64,000 bases of DNA, from the NCBI GenBank assembly GCA_963702555.1, contig CAVPCW010000013.1, positions 248,001-312,000 on the forward strand, written 5' to 3'. The first letter of the stretch is position 1; each line of letters opens with the position of its first letter. A program made the translations under genes and the position numbers. Shown here in pieces: positions 60,440-64,000 of the stretch. This DNA is from CAMFLJ01 sp963702555 (lineage in GTDB: Bacteria > Actinomycetota > Acidimicrobiia > Acidimicrobiales > Acidimicrobilacustridaceae). Below the pieces are notes generated by a model that saw only the letters and a program-made list of their open reading frames with translations, was not told the origin of the DNA and searched no databases.

Positions 60440-61378
60440 TCAGGGCGCGGCGGGGGCGAGCAGCTCCGGTGGGAGGGTCCACGGCTCGCGGGAGAGCGAC
60501 GACGGGTCGAAGCGGGTGAGCAGCACGGCCGGCGTGACCGGTTCGCCCACCTCGCAGAGGTCGAGCGACGCCCCGAACCACGACAGCACCTCGGCCGGCG
60601 AGCGCCCCAGCGCCACCTGGTCGGGGAGGGTCACCGAGCCGTGGCGCTTGGCCAACCGCCGGCCGTCGGGACCGAGCACCAGAGGCACGTGGGCGTGGGT
60701 GGGGGCCGGCAGCCCGAGCAGGTCGGCGACGAGGATCTGGCGAGGCGTGGTGTCGAGCAGGTCGTCGCCTCGCACGACCTCGCCGACGCCGTCGTCGTGA
60801 TCGTCGACCACCACCACCAGGTTGTAGGCGGGCGCGGCGTCGGCCCGGCGGATCACGAAGTCGTCGACCGCTCCCGTGACCGGCCCCACCACCCGGTCGA
60901 CGAACGACACGACCGCACCCGACGCCCGGAGCCGCAACGACGGCCGCCGGCCCTCCGCCTCGAGTGCCGCCCGCTCCCCCGCCGTCAGGTCGCGGCACGT
61001 GCCGGGATAGGCCCCGGTCGGCAGCGGGCCGTGCGGTGCCGTCACCGACGACTCCACCTCGGCGAGGATCTCCCGCCTCGTGCAGTAGCAGGAGTAGGTC
61101 AGGCCTTCGGCCACCAGGCGGTCGACGACGGCGTCGTGGGCCGCTCGCCGCGTCGCTTGCCGCAGCACCGGCCCGTCGTGGTCGAGCCCCAGCGCGGCCA
61201 GGGCGGCGAGAGCGGACACCTCGTGCTCGGCCCGCGACCCCACGGCGTCGAGGTCCTCGATGCGCACGAGGAAGCGGCTGCCGTCGGACCGGGCGAAGAG
61301 CCAGGCCAGCAGCGCGGTGCGGAGGTTGCCGAGGTGCAGCGGCCCGGTCGGGCTGGGGGCGAAGCGGCCGTCGGGCAC
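60440..61378 (-). CDS. gluQ: Glutamyl-Q tRNA(Asp) synthetase (GluQ-RS)
   Basis: Protein of 312 residues, the truncated GluRS-like enzyme that attaches glutamate to queuosine in tRNA(Asp). The HIGH-type motif is FAPSPTGPLHLGNLRTALL near residue 6, the KMSKS-type motif is GRRLAKRHGSV near 245, and the zinc-binding Cys cluster is SCYCTRRE plus YPGTCRDL. The anticodon-binding domain of GluRS is absent, as expected. Queuosine-tRNA synthesis genes are not in the window. It begins 31 bases after the ParA gene on the same strand. Confidence 0.93.
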   Translation of the reverse strand: MPDGRFAPSPTGPLHLGNLRTALLAWLFARSDGSRFLVRIEDLDAVGSRAEHEVSALAALAALGLDHDGPVLRQATRRAAHDAVVDRLVAEGLTYSCYCTRREILAEVESSVTAPHGPLPTGAYPGTCRDLTAGERAALEAEGRRPSLRLRASGAVVSFVDRVVGPVTGAVDDFVIRRADAAPAYNLVVVVDDHDDGVGEVVRGDDLLDTTPRQILVADLLGLPAPTHAHVPLVLGPDGRRLAKRHGSVTLPDQVALGRSPAEVLSWFGASLDLCEVGEPVTPAVLLTRFDPSSLSREPWTLPPELLAPAAP

Positions 61379-61409
61379 GGGATGAGGACCGGGACCGGGG
61401 ACCGGAGGG

Positions 61410-62177
61410 TCAGGCCGTCTGGAGCCGGGCGCTGATCTCGTCCCAGAGGGCGGCGTAGGAACGGGCCGCCCGGCTGCCCGGCGAGAAGGCGGCGACCGGC
61501 TGGCGGTGCACGCCCATGCGCTCGATGTCGGTGACAGCGGGGATGATCTCGTCGAGCAGATCGGGGCGGGCCTCCCGCAGCTCGACCAGCAGCTCCCGGT
61601 GCAGCCGCTTGCGCCTGTCGACCATCGAGAAGAATCCGATGACGTCGAGGTCCTTCACGACCTCGGGGTTCTCCTCGACGAAGCGGTCGAGCTGCTCGAA
61701 CGTGCGGATCGAGAGGGTGGTGGGGATCACCGGCACGAGCAGGGCGTCGGCGGCCCGGAACACGCTCTCCGACGCCAGCGAGATGCTCGGCGGGCAGTCG
61801 AGGAAGACGAGGTCGTAGTCGTCCTTCACGCTGCGCAGCACGCGACGGAGCGTGGCCAGGGGCTTCTTCGAGCCCTCGAGCAGGAGGTCGAGGTTGCGCA
61901 TCGAGAAGTCGGCGGGCACCACGTCGAGGTTGTCGTAGTCGCTGGCCTTGATGACCTCGTCGAGGTCGCGGCGACCCGAGACCAGCGCCTTGCCGCCGCC
62001 CTTCACCTTGGGCCGGATGCGGAAGTAGAAGGTGGCTGCGCCCTGCGGGTCGATGTCCCACACCAGCACTCGGTTGCCGCGGGACGCCGCCTCGTAGGCG
62101 AGGTTCACCGCGGTGGCGGTCTTCCCGACGCCGCCCTTGATGTTGTAGGTGGCCAGGACCCACGAAGCCTCTTTCAC
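61410..62177 (-). CDS. ParA/MinD-family ATPase
   Basis: ParA-like ATPase of 255 residues. The deviant Walker A motif KGGVGKTATAVNLA starts near residue 14, Walker A-prime is WDIDPQGAATFYF near 43, and Walker B is DLVFLDCPPS near 127. No ParB gene or parS-like cluster lies nearby. GTG 62177 overlaps the CHAD gene stop (GTGA), so it is coupled to that polyphosphate-binding protein. ParA ATPases move DNA and also carboxysomes, chemosensory arrays and other cargos. Positioning of polyphosphate bodies is the attractive, untested reading here. Confidence 0.9.
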   Translation of the reverse strand: MKEASWVLATYNIKGGVGKTATAVNLAYEAASRGNRVLVWDIDPQGAATFYFRIRPKVKGGGKALVSGRRDLDEVIKASDYDNLDVVPADFSMRNLDLLLEGSKKPLATLRRVLRSVKDDYDLVFLDCPPSISLASESVFRAADALLVPVIPTTLSIRTFEQLDRFVEENPEVVKDLDVIGFFSMVDRRKRLHRELLVELREARPDLLDEIIPAVTDIERMGVHRQPVAAFSPGSRAARSYAALWDEISARLQTA

Positions 62178-63757
62178 GTCACGGCCTCCGCGTCCTCCGA
62201 GAGCCGTTCGTAGGCACCGTTCACCGGGCCGCTGTCGAAGGCGCCGAAGCGGGCGGCGAACTCGTGGCGGGCGGCGACGCCGCGGGCGTTCACGTTCTCG
62301 ATCACCGCGCCCATGGCGAGGAGGGTGGCCGCCGGCGCACCGCGGTCGACCAGCTGCTCGGCCATGGCCTCGAGCGCATGGGCCTGGACCTCGGTGTCCT
62401 GGAACGTGCCGAGGGTGTCCTGCAGCGCCTTGAGGGGCTTCACCGCGGTGGCGATGTCGGCCGCCGGGAACAGCGAACCGAAGCACTCGAGCAGGTAGCG
62501 CAGTCGCTTGGCGTCCTTGCGCAGGTCGTGCAGGGCGACCGCCGGGGAGCTGTCGTCGATGGTGCGGCCGTCGCTCACGAGGCGCTGGTGGGCCTTGTGG
62601 ATGCGGGTCGCGGCCACGACGATCGCCGGGCGCAGCGCGTCAGGGGCGTCGGAACCGGGCTCGCCACCGTCGTCGGCGGGCCACGCCTCGGTGCCGGTGA
62701 TGAACTCCGCCCAGTCGCGGCCGAGCTGGGCCCGACGCAGCGAGCGCAGGTCGGTGACGAGCTGCTCGTGGCAGGCCGCCTGGTGCTCGACCAGCAGATC
62801 CCGCAGCGGCTCGAGCGCCTCCGCCCGGTCGGTGGGCAGGGTGGCCACCAGGCCGGGGAAGTCGAGCAGGTGCACGTCGGCGTCGCGCTGGGGCGTGGTG
62901 ATGTCGCCCAGCCACTTGAAGCCCTCGCGGAACTGCTGGCGCGAGTCGGGCGGCAGGACCTTGCGGCCCTCCTGGAGCACCGAGCGGGTGCGGCGCACGG
63001 CGACGCGGAAGTCGTGGAGGAACTCCGAGTCGGTGTCGGCGATGGTGCCGGAGAAGTTCGCCGTCATGGTGAACGTGAGCTCCTGGAGCACCGTGCGCCA
63101 GGCCTGGGCGGCCGAGCCGGTGGGGTCGAGCGAGAGCCGCAGCTTCGAGCGCAGGAACGGCGGCGCGCCCGACAGGCGACGGGCCTCGGCTGCGGCCGTG
63201 GCGTCGCCGGGGGCGAGCACGTGGCGGTCGGTGAGTCGCTTGAGCAGCCGGTCGGCCTCGCGGGCGTAGCCCCGGAGCTCGTGCAGCTCGAGGCGCACCG
63301 GCAGCTCGGCCCCACCGTGCAGGGTCGAGGCGTCGACGACCACGCGGGCGGTGGTCTTCTCTTCGCGATCGAGCGCCGCCAGCGTCGTGAGCCGGCTGAT
63401 GATCGTGGGGCCGGGGACCAGCGCCCGCATCTCCATGACCGCGGCCAGGTGGTCGACGGTGGGCCAGCGGGGCAGGTCGCCGGCGAAGCGGGGCGGGTCG
63501 GCGTGGGGCAGGTCGGCGGTGGCGATTGTGCGGCCGTCCTCGACCCAGACCAGCGACGGGGCGCCCCCACCATCGGCGGGGCGACGCAGCTCGAGCACGA
63601 TGTCGGCGCCGGCCAGACGGCCGTCGGCGGTGTCGAGGAAGGTGCGCTCGACCACGACGGAGCTGGTGGCCCGGAGGCCCGCGTGCTCGGCCAGGTCGGT
63701 CAGGAGGGCCGCGGGGTCGCCAGTGGCCGTCACGACGAATCGTCGGACCTCGCTCAC
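62174..63757 (-). CDS. CYTH/CHAD domain protein (polyphosphate-binding)
   Basis: Protein of 527 residues. The N-terminal half (about 1-210) is CYTH-like but weak: ERTFLDTADGRLAGADIVLELRR resembles the fold, while the EXEXK signature is missing, so triphosphatase activity is doubtful. The C-terminal CHAD domain (about 225-510) is good: two helical repeats begin LHDFRVAVRRTRSVLQ near residue 245 and LHDLRKDAKRLRYLLE near 410, with many conserved His, Arg and Lys that bind polyphosphate in this family. GGGAGGAG precedes the GTG. It is the first gene of the operon with the ParA ATPase. Confidence 0.9.
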   Translation of the reverse strand: MSEVRRFVVTATGDPAALLTDLAEHAGLRATSSVVVERTFLDTADGRLAGADIVLELRRPADGGGAPSLVWVEDGRTIATADLPHADPPRFAGDLPRWPTVDHLAAVMEMRALVPGPTIISRLTTLAALDREEKTTARVVVDASTLHGGAELPVRLELHELRGYAREADRLLKRLTDRHVLAPGDATAAAEARRLSGAPPFLRSKLRLSLDPTGSAAQAWRTVLQELTFTMTANFSGTIADTDSEFLHDFRVAVRRTRSVLQEGRKVLPPDSRQQFREGFKWLGDITTPQRDADVHLLDFPGLVATLPTDRAEALEPLRDLLVEHQAACHEQLVTDLRSLRRAQLGRDWAEFITGTEAWPADDGGEPGSDAPDALRPAIVVAATRIHKAHQRLVSDGRTIDDSSPAVALHDLRKDAKRLRYLLECFGSLFPAADIATAVKPLKALQDTLGTFQDTEVQAHALEAMAEQLVDRGAPAATLLAMGAVIENVNARGVAARHEFAARFGAFDSGPVNGAYERLSEDAEAVT

Positions 63758-63793
63758 CTCGCTCCTCCCTGGGGTCGCCGGACCCGGGGCAGG

Positions 63794-64000
63794 CTAGTGG
63801 GAGGACGAGGGGTCCACCGCCCGGGGAGGACGGGGGATGAAGGGGCTCGTGCGACGCACGTAGTCCTCGTAGCCCGGACGGCGCGTCGCCATCGACTTCT
63901 CGAGCAGCGTCACCCCCGAGACCCGGCGCAGGAGGGTGGTCATGACGACCGGCCCGATCACCGAGATCCACGCCCACCCGCCGGCGCCGGCGGCCACGAG
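63794..64000 (-). CDS. DUF1295 / steroid 5-alpha-reductase-like membrane protein, N-terminally cut by window
   Basis: Only the last 68 residues are inside the window; the frame is open to the right edge. GWAWISVIGPVVMTTLLRRVSG followed by LLEKSMATRRPGYEDYVRRTSPFIPRPP matches the C-terminus of DUF1295 proteins, membrane enzymes related to steroid 5-alpha reductases and isoprenylcysteine methyltransferases. The function is unassigned. It lies 36 bases upstream of the CHAD gene on the same strand, so it may belong to the same transcript. Confidence 0.78.
   Translation of the reverse strand, partial: LVAAGAGGWAWISVIGPVVMTTLLRRVSGVTLLEKSMATRRPGYEDYVRRTSPFIPRPPRAVDPSSSH

Noticed and set aside
61410..62177. 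Chromosome-partitioning ParA (Soj)
   Set aside because: No ParB, parS-like sites, gidB or origin genes nearby; coupled to a CHAD protein instead.

Overview
This is a very GC-rich window, by eye roughly 70% or more. Its gene content is actinobacterial: a CarD RNA-polymerase-binding regulator, two luciferase-like monooxygenases of the F420-dependent type, many GTG starts, and dense GTGA/ATGA stop-start overlaps. The mix of acyl-CoA dehydrogenases, crotonases, amidohydrolases, SDRs and acyl-CoA ligases fits an aerobic heterotroph, plausibly of class Acidimicrobiia. That placement is inferred and untested. No rRNA, tRNA, transposase, integrase, phage gene or CRISPR array was seen.

Layout. (1) 1-7.6 kb: a 5'-truncated DUF7064/7065-like protein, an aminoglycoside-phosphotransferase-fold kinase, a SnoaL-like protein, two tandem GntR/FCD repressors and two divergent acyl-CoA ligases. 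(2) 7.6-11.8 kb: accessory-looking stretch with small membrane proteins, a second SnoaL-like protein and a multiply frameshifted DUF222/HNH gene. (3) 11.9-21.6 kb: leftward operon P450-SDR-solute-binding protein-SDR, divergent from an aldehyde dehydrogenase and an acyl dehydratase, then a leftward ligase and a second DUF7064/7065-like protein. (4) 21.8-27.8 kb: rightward epimerase-acetoacetate decarboxylase-like-FAD oxidase-acyl-CoA dehydrogenase, then an HNH protein and a zinc alcohol dehydrogenase. (5) 28.4-42.3 kb: a large CoA-thioester catabolic island. A leftward operon (amidohydrolase, crotonase, acyl-CoA dehydrogenase, two duplicated crotonases, thiolase) diverges from two crotonases and a fused two-domain acyl-CoA dehydrogenase resembling FadE34. 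A second amidohydrolase-SDR pair and another ligase follow. (6) 42.3-49.5 kb: carD, a flotillin-like SPFH protein, HtpX, LemA, an MFS transporter and a 2-oxoglutarate/Fe(II) oxygenase. (7) 49.5-64 kb: LbH acyltransferase, SRPBCC protein, sulfatase, two LLM oxidoreductases, ArfB-type hydrolase, GGDEF/EAL protein, ArsC-like protein, acyltransferase-3, GluQ-RS, and a ParA-CHAD operon.

How the parts may work together. Ligases, dehydrogenases, crotonases, HSD10-like SDRs and a thiolase make almost complete beta-oxidation sets. P450, SDR and ALDH genes could feed oxidised side chains into them. The substrate cannot be read from sequence. A steroid, terpenoid or branched acid is only suggested by the FadE34-like fusion and the P450.

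Two signals stand out. One is the translationally coupled ParA-CHAD pair, which suggests ATPase-driven positioning of polyphosphate granules. The other is a set of long hairpins, two of them clearly related in sequence, at most convergent gene ends. About twenty apparent single-base frameshifts, nearly all before 29 kb, look more like residual assembly indels than gene decay.
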